A DNA stretch of 64,000 bases, taken from assembly GCF_026210795.1 (NCBI RefSeq), contig NC_089448.1, positions 2,046,001 to 2,110,000 on the forward strand, in the 5' to 3' direction. A program made the position numbers and the translations under genes. The DNA is from Rhizophagus irregularis (taxonomy: Eukaryota > Glomeromycota > Glomeromycetes > Glomerales > Glomeraceae). Under the pieces are notes generated by a model. That model was given only the letters and a program-made list of their open reading frames with translations. It had not been told where the DNA came from and ran no database searches. Below are positions 46,696-58,820 of the stretch, one piece after another (within the stretch, counting starts at the first letter, position 1; each line of letters opens with the position of its first letter).

Positions 46696-48707
46696 AGTAA
46701 AGGATGATTGCTAGTTACTAATTAAAATAAAATGAACATATTAATATTAAATATAACAAAATCAAGATTATATGATATCTGTATAAATTACTATTAAATT
46801 TCATATGCTAAGTGACCCATTAACAAAATGAAAGATTGGCGATATCCGGATATTAAAATACTATACAATCGCTAATGTCAGGTGTTCTATTCAAGAATTG
46901 ATACGTAATAATTTAACTTGCGAACATTTTTAAAATTTCGGAGATAACAGTTATCACCATTCTTTTATTAACTTATTGAATCAATTAAATATTTTTGTTT
47001 TCGTCCACTTCGTCAATTCCGTCTCTAAGACTTTTGATTGGTTGGACTTTTTCACTAGGTATTTCATTTTCGTTAATATTTAAATTTTACTGTATCGGCT
47101 AAAAGTTTATCACTACCGATTTAACGGTAAGTTAAAAAAAGTCGCGGTTTATTATCATAATTCACAAATGCACGAGTGAAGTACTATGAATTTCAATTAG
47201 AATTTATCTTTCGATGAATAATGATTGGAGTCAATTCTAAATAAGTTACGTCAATAACAATAAACAATATAACTTTCATAAATTTATTATATAATGTACA
47301 CACTTTATTGATCTATCTATTCGTTTTACACATTTCGACGAGGGCCTTTGTAATCCATCCTTAATTGAATTTTTTGCAAGAATAATTAATAATCCTTAAA
47401 CCAATATTTATACTACGTTCTTTCTGGTCGTACCGTATTTTTTTAAAATTTTAATATACTAATTTGATAAAATAAAATAAAGTTTTCAGCTACAGAATAG
47501 TGTTGAAATTCAAAATCCAGATAATAAATTAAATACAACTCGATATATAAGTTACGAATTTATACTACATGATTAGTATGAAAATAGAAATTAAAAAAGC
47601 AGTTCAAAGTATAAAATAATATGGAACATCGGTCCCTCTACTCATTATGAACATTGACTTTCAATAATTTTATCGAAAGCTTAAAATATACTTAAAAATA
47701 AATAATGTGTTATAAGAGGTAGGAACTAGTACAATTTTTTATAACCAAGCCTGAAGAGGAAGATAGTCTGTTCATAAATTATCAGGATAATAAAAAAACA
47801 TACATGAATATGGGATCTTACACGCACACAAAGCAATATTTATATATTAATTTTGCACGTATGGTGCTGTACATACATTCTATTGATATTTGCTAAAGCA
47901 TTATATAGGATAAAATTAATGTATTAGTTTTTACAGTACAAAATTAATTGGCGGAATTACTAAAAAGTAATTTGTTGCCAATTATAAAATTCGGATAAGA
48001 ATAAGCTTAAGACATGTAATAAGTTAAAAATTGAATTTGAATCTTATATTCATACAGTAAAGCTTTCAACCATATTAATATTAATAAAATTTGTTTGTAA
48101 CTTCGACTAATTTATAACTTTGTGTAAATAAAAACAAAATAAATATTATGAAATTTTTTGTCGACATATGAAATTTAAATACCACAAAAACTATCTATTT
48201 TTAAATCATCCCAAAATTAAAATTTAGGCGTCATTAAAATATTCAAAAGTAATATAATACATATAGGTCTTTTTTTTTCTTTTAATAAAATTTATATATC
48301 GCTGTTTTCAAAATAGTTGAATTTCATTAATCGTAGGTTCAAATCCTTGTCCGTCCGAAATCTAAAAATTTTTTCAGCGTACCGATAAAATACATTTTGT
48401 GCTGATATACTTAAATATCAGCAGCATTTTTTAACTTTCGACACGTTATAATTACATTAACTACGACCTCTTAGAGAGTAAGTAATTATAATTCTTTATT
48501 AAACTTATCATTAATACTAAATTAAGTTTTAATATTTATAAATATGGAAATAAAAAAAAAGGAGGTAAAATTTTGTTAATACCATGTGAATATTTTTATG
48601 AAGTTTACCTAATTAGCCTACAGTAAACACTTTTTAAATCTAAAACGTTATTTATTATTGTGTGAGGCAGTGAGCAAATATAAATATAATTAATACAATT
48701 GTAAAAA
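46696..48707. other. Intergenic, AT-rich
   Basis: About 2 kb with no coding region or clear repeat recognised. A ggttcaaatcc tRNA-like B-box at 48336-48346 stands alone (see rejected items). Confidence 0.5.
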
Positions 48708-48807
48708 AATGATTTATCACCCGTTTTATTATCGATTGTCATGTGATCGCATATCATTTGTTCGATACCATCTTGTATTTCCATTTTCTGAAATAAAAGA
48801 ACAGTCG

Positions 48808-48893
48808 TATCTGTCGATCTTCAAAAGATTCTGCAGGATTTGTGGATATTTTCCTAATTTATGTTTGTATGGTAAAAAAATTACTTATATAAG
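48808..48893 (+). promoter_or_regulatory. Shared upstream block and TATA box, middle kinase gene
   Basis: tgtcgatcttcaaaagattc ... ctgcagga ... tgtggat ... atgtttgtatgg is matched upstream of the third gene (60762-60836) while neighbouring DNA is not. TTATATAAG at 48885-48893 lies about 65 bp before the ATG. Confidence 0.5.
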
Positions 48894-48957
48894 AGCCCCA
48901 AATTGCTCCAATTTATTCAATCGTTTTTTTTTATCGAACTAAAAAAAATAATAAAAA

Positions 48958-51194
48958 ATGGAAAAAACAGCTGTTTTGGAAACAACCGTTGCCGTAATTA
49001 GTCACTCCGATACAATTACTATTGATACCGTTGAACTAATAATTCCTCCTTCTCAGTTTATTTCGCTCATCAAAGATGTATCTAATATTTTGTCAAAAGT
49101 TATAGAATTGTATAGGTCAGCTCAGCATAATAAAAATATTACCAGGATTTTGGTGGAACGTATTTCTGTTGCAAGTGCCTCTATTAATGTTTTACATGCA
49201 AGAGATGATTTATTAACTTCAACTTATTATAAAATTTTACAAAGATTGGTTCAAGTTCTTCATAATATGAAAGAATATATTGAAGAAATAACACAATATA
49301 ATACAGTACAAAAGTTTTTAGGAACTGAAATGATTGAAAAAAAATTTAAAGAATTGTGTAAAGAATATGATAGCTGTATTATTTTGTTAAATTCTAATTT
49401 ATCAGTCAATTTTAATTTTAATACTGAACAAGAAGATAAAATTATAAAGGAAGATATAGTACAACTTTCCAAATTTCAAAAAGTTTTAGCAGAATGTATA
49501 AACGATGTGAAACAAAAAGTCACTCACACAAATGATCAGATGAACTTAATCGTTGAGCGAGTCAGTGAAATGGCAATAACTATGCAAAGTATGCAAAGTA
49601 ACATGAAAAGTATGACGTACACAGAAGACAACAAAATTCAAAAAAGAATCGATAATATCTTTCGTATATCTTCACTACCATTTGAAGATTATGAAGAAGC
49701 TGACGAAGAAGGACGTGGTTATAAAATTTATAAATTGAGAAAATACGTTCATATAAAAACTAAAGATGAATTTGCCTTTAAAGTTCTGGACCCATCTCAT
49801 ATTAATGAAGTTAAAAATCAAGTTACAATTCTTATGAAACTTAAAGATTGTCAAAATATCATTAATTTCTATGGTCTTACTAGTAATGGATTAGAAACTT
49901 ATTTAGTAACTGAATGGGCAGAAAAAGGAAACTTACGTGAATATATTCTTGACCATGAACAAAATATTGACTTAAAATTGAAATTAAAACTTGCCTATGA
50001 TATTGCTAAAGGTTTGAATTTCCTGAATTCTGTCAAGGTAAGAATTGCATTTGTAATTTAATTTTTTCATGTCAAATTTTCGAACTTTAAAGTATTAACA
50101 AGTATAAATGTTATCTTTTAATAGATAGTTCATCAGGATATTAGATCCGTAAACATCGTAATTACAGATCACGATGTCGCTAAAATTACAAATTTTAAAT
50201 ATAGTAGAAAATTTGATGAAGCTAAACATAATTTAGTTCAAAATGAAGACTATGTTCGATATAATGCTCCCGAAATGTTAAGAAGAAGAACTGCGGGAGA
50301 TTATTCTATCAAGTATGATACCAAATGTGAAGTTTATAGTTTTGGTATTATCCTTTGGGAGATTGCTGAACGTAAGGTTCCGTACGATCAGTTCGTAGAT
50401 TTTATTGCAATTGCGAAAATAGTAATGGGTGGGTATCGAGAAAAATTTACATCTGGTACCGATATTCCGAAGAAATATCAAGAACTTGTAAATAAATCTG
50501 TCGATCCAAATCCAGGTTATCGACCTATATTCTCAAAGGTGTTAACAGATCTTCAGGATATCTTTAGAAGTCTTGAAACACCCACAAATTATCCCAATTC
50601 TTTGAATAGTAACATAACTCCTCCCGTACAAAAAATGACTCAAGGTACAATTGCAGCGATAGAAGATTGTGCAATTAATTTGGATTTATTTAACACGGAT
50701 TGGACGGATTGGAATTCATTTGATTATATGACGCTTGATAAAGCAATTGAATTTCATAAAAAAGACAGCAGCAAATATTATATAAGTGTTTTGATACTTA
50801 TGCTGAAATTGGTAATCCAAAAGCAAAATATTGGAAAGCTTATTATATTTCAAAAGGTTGGTCTAATCTTGAATGTCCTGATAATGAAAAACATAAAGTG
50901 TCTGTTCAATTATTCAAAGAAGCTGCTAGTTATGGTGATGAGTTTCCTGATGCTCAACTCCGTTATGCATTAATGGTTATGCAAGGAAAAGGTGTCAAAC
51001 AAGATAAAGAAGAAGCGATTAAATATTTTCTTAAAGCTGCTAAAAATGGACATCTCGTAGCTATGTTTGACACTGCCACCTATTACTACTCTAAAGACGA
51101 AAATGAATTAGGGAATTATTATATGATAAGTGCTGCTAATAAAGGCTATGAACAAGCAATTAATTATTGCAAAAAGAAAAATATTTCTTATTAA
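48958..51194 (+). pseudogene. Helical-bundle - pseudokinase - Sel1 gene, frameshifted
   Basis: Exon 48958-50037, intron, exon 50125 onward. One MLKL/HeLo-like helical domain (residues about 25-160: SAQHNKNITRILVERIS, DDLLTSTYYKILQRL). Pseudokinase: FAFKVLD lysine, HQD in place of HRD (VHQDIRSVN), TNFKYS in place of DFG, PEMLRRR. After KAIEFHKKDS at about 50770 the reading frame breaks: against the intact paralogue, 10 bases are missing. The Sel1 part (50790-51194: DAQLRYALMVMQGKGVKQDK, AIKYFLKAAKNGH, NKGYEQAINYCKK) continues in the +2 frame. The in-frame product would end at 50973 without Sel1 repeats. It may be a pseudogene or a truncated two-domain protein; the otherwise clean sequence says the break is recent. 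Confidence 0.75.
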
Positions 51195-51855
51195 TTATAG
51201 ATTTATTGTATAAAAATTTATATTTGCACTTAATGAGTACTGTACTCTCTACCTTCAGTTAATCAATGTGATATATCATAAAATAATAAATTTACGTTCA
51301 AAGATGTTAGAATAATTAGAATAATTTCAATCTATAGTATTTTGAATAAATACTAACAACAATACTATATTTTTAATTTAAACAAAGTGTAGTATGTACG
51401 ATTTACATATGATTTTGGTGTCGGATTTTGTACAGTTAAATTTTAGCTTAAATTAATTCATATTTAAATCAAAAAAGCATGCAATTTTTTGTATAATTGA
51501 TAATTTATTTCTTTGATAATGCAAGCCAAAATTACGATGTTAGGCAAAATTATAAACTTGTATAAAATTTTTACGCCCAAAATCACATGAGGAGTGAGGA
51601 CAAGCATTATGTTTATTTTTTGTTTTTACTTTACTTTTTTTTAACTATTTTCTTTTGCAAATAAAAGCTGAAAATAAAAAAAGTTACTTTTTTAAAATGT
51701 TAATTATCAAGTATTTTTGCATAATTACATACTGTTGCATGAGTATTTTTTTCATTATTTCATAGTGTGATTTCAGTATTTTGGATGGTTAAATGAATAT
51801 GACTTAATGTTTAAGAAAAGTTAATCAGGCATGAAACTACCAAATATTTAATAGT
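51195..51855. other. 3' flank of middle kinase gene
   Basis: The first 50 bp match the 3' flank of the third gene at 63195. The rest is AT-rich with nothing recognised. Confidence 0.5.
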
Positions 51856-52000
51856 TATTCGGCACTTTTAACTGTTATATTGGGTAAATCAAGTTTGATT
51901 GGTTGATCCGGGCTCCGCAGGAGCCAGAGATCAACTGATCAAATTTGATTCCCAAGCTACCTTTAGGTAGCGTTAGTTATTCGGTTCGAAGTGCCGAATA
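51856..52000. mobile_element. Foldback MITE, 145 bp
   Basis: Ends TATTCGGCACTT and AAGTGCCGAATA are perfect inverses, flanked by agt on both sides (51853-51855, 52001-52003). Nested inner palindromes include ggctccgcaggagcc and ttgatc/gatcaa. Confidence 0.7.
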
Positions 52001-52007
52001 AGTGATT

Positions 52008-52130
52008 TATCCGTTATCCCGTGATTTGATATTGCCTGATACACGAATTTTTGCCTGATACACGATTTTTTACCCGATACACGATTTATTATAACCATTT
52101 TTAATTATAAAAAATCACGTGATACCGGAT
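52008..52130. repeat. Foldback sequence with three copies of a 20-bp motif
   Basis: atccgttatcccgtgattt (52008) is inverted at 52110-52130 (aaatcacgtgataccggat). Between them gcctgatacacgaattttt occurs three times with small changes. Adjacent to the 145-bp MITE. Confidence 0.6.
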
Positions 52131-54200
52131 AATAATTTTTATCAGAATATCTTGATATTTCATATCCGCCGATTGGTAGAATTAACAAAATTAACCTAAA
52201 TTAGTAATAAAACAAAACAAAATAAAATAATAAAATAAATAAATCACACTTGTGTTACATGATCTTATGATGCAGATATTGAGAAACTATATTAATGATA
52301 TTAATGATAAAATTTTTTTTTTCTTTGTAAACTCTTTATAAATTCCCCATCAACTTCCTCACCAAGGATAAGTTAAGAATTTTTGCAAACATACATGTTA
52401 ATTATTATATCTTTTTTTGTTTCTTTTTTAATAGGTTATGAAAAAAAATCTGTTTAGTCAATAAAAATATTTGGAAAAATCTTTTTTTTTTAAAAAAAAA
52501 AACTTTATTAATATTATAACAATTCTTGTAATTTTATTTTTATTTATTTATTTTATTTCAGAGAGGAGTAACCAATGACAAATACATAATAGAAGTTAAC
52601 AACTATAAATAGTGAAAAACTATACTATTAGGGGTGCTGTGGTTATAAATCTCGTAAACAAGACCTCACCCTCCGGGCGGAACTACTCTAACAGTAAAAC
52701 TACGCTACTGATAAAGGGAGACAAATATAAGAAAACAAAACAAAAAGAAAAAATAAAGAAAAAAAAAAGTCCCTATCTAAAAAATCTATAAAAGTTAGTA
52801 AGAATCAGTAGGAAGTTAAAGTAGATGATTTAATGCCTGTTGGGCTTATGTGTGAAATAAAAATATATTTTTAAATATATGTGAATTAAAACTGGACAAA
52901 TCGTCATTGAGAGATGATAACCAGGGTAAATTATGTAAAAAGTTTGATGATGTCAAATAGATCCATAAATTATTATTATCAACTTGTCGTCTAGAGTCGT
53001 TAAGATGACAGTGATATCCATTAATATTATTAATGTTAATATAATCAGATTGACGTGATCTGTTGGTTGAATCGTGTTGATGATTACGACGGTAATTGAT
53101 GAATGATTTTTTAGTGATATCATGTGCTATAACAATTCTTGTAAAACAAATTGTCACAATTTAGACGCATAGTACTGCTAGATCAGTAAATAACTAATAC
53201 TTATTTGCCCAGTACTTGCCATATATCCTCATATAATTTCAATTTAAGGAACTACTATCCTTTCGAATCTTTTACAGATTCCTTTACCTTACTCCTAGTT
53301 AATGTAAATGTTGGTACAGAAAAAAAATCAATATGAAGAAGCAATGGTTAATTCTGCATGTTAAGTATTATAATTCTAGAATAAATATCTTAATAATTGA
53401 ATTCTTCAACCTCTTTAGCTACTTACCAATTTTAAAAAAATCATCCAGATATAACAAAAGTTTCTTACATGGTTTACAGTACTTTAAGAATTCTTACTAG
53501 TTAAATTACGGATTCTAATAAATGGAACACACTAATGTTTAAAGCATCAATATCATTTTTAGAGTAGCTTGTAGGATTAGATTTCGAACAAGTTACCATG
53601 TTAGTTAAACGAACTATCTCATTTTTGTTTAAATCATGTAAATAATCAGATTTTCACTCTAAAAAGTATAAAGTTTACATTCGTTTCAGACAATTAAAAT
53701 AATAACTGTACTAAAAAATTGAGTTAGAAAGGTCCAAAGAAAAATTTATCAGATCTAAAAAATTATAAGTAAGAATTAGTTTAGTCTATAAAAATTATTT
53801 TACGTGAAAAGCTTCAAAACTCAAGCTATTGTAAAATGCATAATTAGTTATGACTTGTATTAAAAATAAAATTTTCAGATGATAACTGGAACTACTGTGG
53901 AACTTAATATGCCTGCGAAGGCCTACAAATGAAACTGTAATAAGTTAAAATCAAGGTCTTAATTGTTATTTCAAAATGATGCTTCTCCACCCATCACTCG
54001 ACCAAAAATAAGGTAGAAAAAACTGACTAGACTTCTTATTAAACATATAAATAAGATTCATAAATGGAGTCTATTTACACACGAGAAGAGTTCGAACAAG
54101 TTTTCTTTAGAGAAATAGAGCTTTTATTGAGAAAAATTGGAAACATAGTACATAACTTGCCAACGAATGGATAGATAAAGTTTTTAGAAAAATGATAACA
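52131..54200. other. Intergenic, AT-rich
   Basis: No gene recognised. The 103-codon minus-strand frame at 52846-53157 is His/Asn-rich without domain features and is not supported. Confidence 0.45.
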
Positions 54201-54201
54201 T

Positions 54202-54470
54202 CTATTGCGAGAATATAAGTCGAAATATTATGTAGTTAGTATTCATCCAAATATTAAATAGAACATTCATTAATGTGGAGAAGTAATAGAATATACTATA
54301 GATATGAGACTGAAAAATTCGGGCTAAAGGCCTGCAAACGGGTCCTAGAACCCGGAAACTCAGAAACTGGCCCGGCACATGTTGTTTCGTTAAACCCGGA
54401 TTTTCGTAATTCTGGCCGAAATTAATTAAGTTGCCCGATTTTTTTGTTTTTAACTGGGGTGGCATCAGGA
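54202..54470 (-). repeat. GC-richer repeat fragment
   Basis: An open minus-strand frame exists, but composition (many ccgg, ccggg words) and lack of any domain suggest a dispersed repeat or LTR fragment rather than a gene. Confidence 0.3.
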
Positions 54471-54734
54471 ATTAAGTTGGCACAGTCTTTAATATTTTTT
54501 CAGTTAATATGTTATTTATTGTGAATTGTGTATTTATGTTTTTGTTTGTAATAATGTTGAATATATTAAGAAAAAAAGTCTGTTTATGGATTTTTTTCGC
54601 TTTATTATCAATTCTCTCCTCCGCTTTTAAGTATCTACATTTTACAGTATATTAAATTTGTCAGCAACATTTCCCTTTCCAACAAATTAATTAATATTAA
54701 GTTTGATACTTTTAAATAAATCATCATCATCTTG
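54471..54734. other. Intergenic spacer
   Basis: AT-rich; nothing recognised. Confidence 0.4.
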
Positions 54735-54736
54735 TA

Positions 54737-55628
54737 CAGTCGCGTCGGAAAGTATTGCCCGATTACTTACAGATGGAGGTTATAATTATTTAGCCACTAT
54801 GGTTATCCCAGCATCCAGTGATCAGAGTTTGACAAATTAAGGCTTGTTGGATTCACCTCACCAAGACGAGTCCAATGTTAGTTGAATCATGTCTTTAGGT
54901 CCAATAGATGCCGAGATATACCTCCAAACATACTTTACCTGAAAATTTTTCGAAACTCTGAATTTCATAAAATCGGGAATAGCTCACTATCCAGTGATCC
55001 AATTTTGATAATCAAAGGCTCATTGGATTAGTCTCTTCGAGACGCATCGAATGGTGGCCAGCCCATGTGTATAGTATCGATATATCACGAGATAATGGCA
55101 AAAACGTCCAAAATATATTTTAATGTATATCTTAGCATATATTGATCCTAGAGATATGAACCGACCACCATTCAATTCATCTTGACGAGACGAATCCAAT
55201 GAGCCCTTATTCGCCAAATTTGGATCACTGGATGCCAAGATAATCACGAGTGGCAAGATAATTATAGATTTCATCTTTAAGCCAAAAATCAGCTAAAATT
55301 AAATAAAATTGCAACTAGTGATTTGCCAACAAATTTACTTGGTTTAAACAAAGTGGAGAACAATTAGAAACAAACCAATATATTACCCAGAAGTGTTGAC
55401 CTCCTCCCAAAAGCTGTAGGCGAACTTAAAGCTGTACTGAAGAAAAAATGAAAATTTAAATAGTTCTGTTTTTGGGAAGGCTGCCACCCTGGGATTGTGA
55501 AAATTTGATGTAGTATGAGAAGCAAACTAGATATAAATTTTTTACTAATGTATATACTGGTGAAAAAATACAAATATTTTTGTTTTTGTCTTCATTTTCA
55601 AATCGGGCATTACTTTCCGACGCGACTG
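54737..55628. mobile_element. Tc1/mariner-like non-autonomous element, 892 bp
   Basis: The left end CAGTCGCGTCGGAAAGTATT and the inverse of the right end, CAGTCGCGTCGGAAAGTAAT, lie between TA dinucleotides (54735-54736, 55629-55630). The ends and TA target are those of Tc1/mariner-type elements. Inside, a unit of about 130 bp (tccagtgatc ... ggctcattggatt ... gagacg ... aatg) occurs twice direct and once inverted. No transposase remains. Confidence 0.8.
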
Positions 55629-55801
55629 TACTTGTCTTATAACTAATCAATGAGAAAAACAGAGATTGAACTAATCATCAAATGATAACCTGCATTAGCT
55701 GTCATCTAATTTATTTTTTTATTTTCTAATTTTTAAAAAAAAGAATTAATAATTATTTTTTTGGTATTATTTTTTTTTTTACATAAATAATAATAATTAA
55801 A

Positions 55802-56060
55802 AATTACCTCCAAAATATTATTATGAGGAGGTTCTTCATTGAGAGAAAATTTTCCTGTAAACCTAATTACATCACCAGATGTAAAATCGGGAATCCATTT
55901 CAAAAAAGAAATTAATTTTAAATTCATTGTTGTATTATCTTCTTTTCTCATAATACCAATAGTTTCTTTTATAATAAAATTATTACTTTCTCGTTCAACA
56001 GTTGAATGAATTACACAAATTAAAGTAAGTTTTGCTGGTATAGTATTTATTTTATTTGTT
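55802..56060 (-). pseudogene. Gene fragment, OB-fold-like (uncertain)
   Basis: On the minus strand a frame without start codon reads AKLTLICVIHSTVERESN, then FLKWIPDFTSGDVIRFTGKF and EEPPHNNILE, followed by a GTAATT donor at about 55802. The beta-rich pattern and codon use look like one exon of a real protein, and I have the impression of a family common in AMF genomes, perhaps OB-fold. No flanking exons are recognisable, so it is a fragment. Confidence 0.45.
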
Positions 56061-56869
56061 TATTTATTTAATTTAATATGAAATAATTTATTTTATTTAT
56101 TTTTTTATGTAAGGAATAGATATTTTATTAATATATTTTTCTTAATCGATTTTTTTTTTCGAAAAAGAGAGATATTTATTAAATATTTTTTTTATATGAG
56201 CGTCATTAAATTAAAAATGAAGTCAATATTCTTCATAAATAGAATCTTTTTTTCTTATGATCAAATATTTTTGATGTAATTATATTTATAACTTGTAAAA
56301 AAAATGTTTTTTTGTAGATGTGCCAATTCTATATCATTTGTCCGATTACATAATGATTGGATATTTGAAATCTTCCATGTTTTTTTTATTTAACTGATAA
56401 TGGTAAAAGAATATAACCTTTTTTTTTAATTAATAAAAAAAAAAGAAAAAAATAATTTATTTTATTTATTCGTGATATTATTTAACACCCAAGTAGGATT
56501 TTTAGGCGATTTTTTACTCTAAAAGGCAAAAATTTTGGTTGATCATTTCATTTTGGTCAGATTTTCACCTAAATTTTCTATTCCGATTTTGAAAATCATC
56601 CACATGCATAGTTGCCATGGATACAAAAAAAATTGCCTTTTTCGTAAAAAACTCTCAATTTAATCTTAAGTATTAGTACAGTTCTGTACATGTACATGTA
56701 CAAGTACAAGAGCAAGAACATGAACATGTACATGTACATGTACAGAGAAAGTGAACATTCACTATGGAAACTTTTTGCGCAGAGTTTAACTGTGCTGCTC
56801 AAAAAGAATGTTAACTTGACAGATCATGAATAAATCAACATTTTTTAATAATATGTCGATCATTTTATT
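56061..56869. other. Intergenic with short palindromic microsatellite
   Basis: An acatgt/gtacat microsatellite with (acatgtacatgtac)-type palindromes lies at 56684-56745. No gene is seen. Confidence 0.5.
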
Positions 56870-57705
56870 AAAATATGAAAAAAATTAATTTTTTAAATTA
56901 AAAACGTCAAACCTGACGTTTTTGTAATTAAAAAATCAAAAAAAAGTAATTTTTTTAATTAAAAACGTCAAACCTGACGTTTTTGTGATTAAAAAAATCA
57001 AAAAAAATTAATTTTTTTAATTAAAAACGTCAAACCTGACGTTTTTGTGATTAAAAAAATCAAAAAAAATTAATTTTTTTAATTAAAAACGTCAAACCTG
57101 ACGTTTTTGTGATTAAAAAAATCAAAAAAAATTAATTTTTTTAATTAAAAACGTCAAACCTGACGTTTTTGTGATTAAAAAAATCAAAAAAAAATTAATT
57201 TTTTTAATTAAAAACGTCAAACCTGACGTTTTTGTGATTAAAAAAATCAAAAAAAAATTAATTTTTTTTAATTAAAAACGTCAAACCTGACGTTTTTGTG
57301 ATTAAAAAATCAAAAAAAATTAATTTTTTTAATTAAAAACGTCAAACCTGACGTTTTTGTGATTAAAAAAATCAAAAAAAATTAATTTTTTTAATTAAAA
57401 ACGTCAAACCTGACGTTTTTGTGATTAAAAAAATCAAAAAAAATTAATTTTTTTAATTAAAAACGTCAAACCTGACGTTTTTGTGATTAAAAAAATCAAA
57501 AAAATTAATTTTTTTAATTAAAAACGTCAAACCTGACGTTTTTGTGATTAAAAAATCAAAAAAAAATTAATTTTTCTAATTAAAAACATCAAACTTGACG
57601 TTTTTGTGATTAAAAAAATCAAAAAAAAATTAATTTTTTTAATTAAAAACGTCAAACTTGACATTTTTGTAATTAAAAAATCAAAAAAATTAATTTTTCT
57701 AATTA
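56870..57705. repeat. Hairpin satellite: 13 tandem units of about 61 bp
   Basis: Each unit contains the perfect palindrome AAAAACGTCA-aacc-TGACGTTTTT separated by AT-rich linkers (gtgattaaaaaaatcaaaaa and its relatives). The first eleven units keep the palindrome exactly; units 12 and 13 carry changes (aacatcaaactt, gacattttt). Linker length varies only in A or T runs. The open frame at 57606 is part of the repeat. Confidence 0.9.
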
Positions 57706-57709
57706 AAAT

Positions 57710-58820
57710 AATCTTGATTAATAGTATTAAAAATAAATATTTTTACGATACAGTAAAATTACAGTTTTTCTGTATAAAACTCAAAATTGGTATTCTAAAT
57801 CTAACTTTTAAGATTAATTAAAGTTGTAGCCCTAATAAAGTTATATATAATTACAAATTTACAGACTTATATAATGAATGGATAAGTCTCACACCTTAAT
57901 TTCGTGCTTAATTTTAACGATTTTAACAGTTTATCTATGTATGACTCAAAAACGGCATTCTAAATCTACTTTTTAAGATTAATTATATTTGTAGCCCTAA
58001 TAAGGTTACACTTAATTGCAAATTTACAGACTTTACGTAATAAATGAATAAGTCTCCCGCCTTAATTTCGTGCTTATTTTAACGATTTTAACAGTTTATC
58101 TATGTATAACTTAAAATTAGCATTCTAAATCAAACTTTTAAGATTAGTTAAATTTGTAGCCCCGATAAAATTACATATAATCCTTGCATTTGGGATTTCT
58201 TTAATTAATAGCTCCAGAAATGTTAAAAAAGTTCATAAAAGTCAAGAAAGTTTTGTGCTACGCAAAACAAATGTTTTTACTTATAGATCGGCATAATGCA
58301 TTTTTTCAATTTTAATATGAAAATTACGTTTACACCACTTTTGATTATATGTTAACTACATGTTTTTACAATATATTTTATCATGCAAGATACATTATGT
58401 TATATTCTTTTTATAAATCAATTTATTTTTACTATTGCTATCATTTGCAACTTACCCAGGAATGAACGATTTAAACCATCCAATATATTAACATTGGCAT
58501 TAATCCCAGGACCAAATGATCCATCATTACATCGCATAAATTGCTCTGGTGCTATATTGGGAATTTTCTTAAAATTACTGCACCACAAAAATAATTAATT
58601 TTACTTATAATTAAGATTATTTAAAACTATTGTTATAATAGTAAAAATAAATTGATTTATAAAAAGAATATAACCTAATGTATCTTGCATGATAAAATTA
58701 TGAGATGTATTAATCTTAAAAAGTAGATTTAGAATGCTAATTTTGAGTTTTATATAGAAAAACTGTAATTTTACTGTGTCATAAAAATATTTATTTTTAA
58801 TACTATTAATCAAAGATTAT
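57710..58820. mobile_element. Foldback element with internal direct repeats
   Basis: 57715-57815 (ttaatagtattaaaaataaa ...) is inverted at 58700-58815. 58381-58440 (atcatgcaagatacattatg ...) is inverted at 58630-58692. Between them, a unit of about 165 bp (gcattctaaatc ... taatttcgtgcttatttt ... cagtttatctatg) occurs about two and a half times, 57775-58160. A transposase scrap lies inside (58449-58545). Confidence 0.65.
58449..58545 (+). pseudogene. Tnp2-like transposase fragment
   Basis: Translation gives LPRNERFKPSNILTLALIPG followed by PNDPSLHRIN. This resembles the conserved RxxxxNxxLxxxIPGPxEP stretch of Tnp2-family (CACTA-type) transposases. About 32 codons only, with no flanking similarity, so a captured or relict scrap. 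Confidence 0.6.

Noticed and set aside
48336-48360. tRNA gene suggested by ggttcaaatcc and following sequence
   Set aside because: Only a B-box-like string; no acceptor, D or anticodon arms can be built upstream.
52846-53157. 103-codon minus-strand gene
   Set aside because: His/Asn-rich, no domain, no splice or promoter support.
54202-54465. 87-codon minus-strand gene
   Set aside because: Composition and word repetition look like a dispersed repeat; no domain.
56870-57705. CRISPR-like array of palindromic repeats
   Set aside because: Spacers are not unique: the linkers are the same AT-rich sequence in every unit. No cas genes, and the window is eukaryotic.
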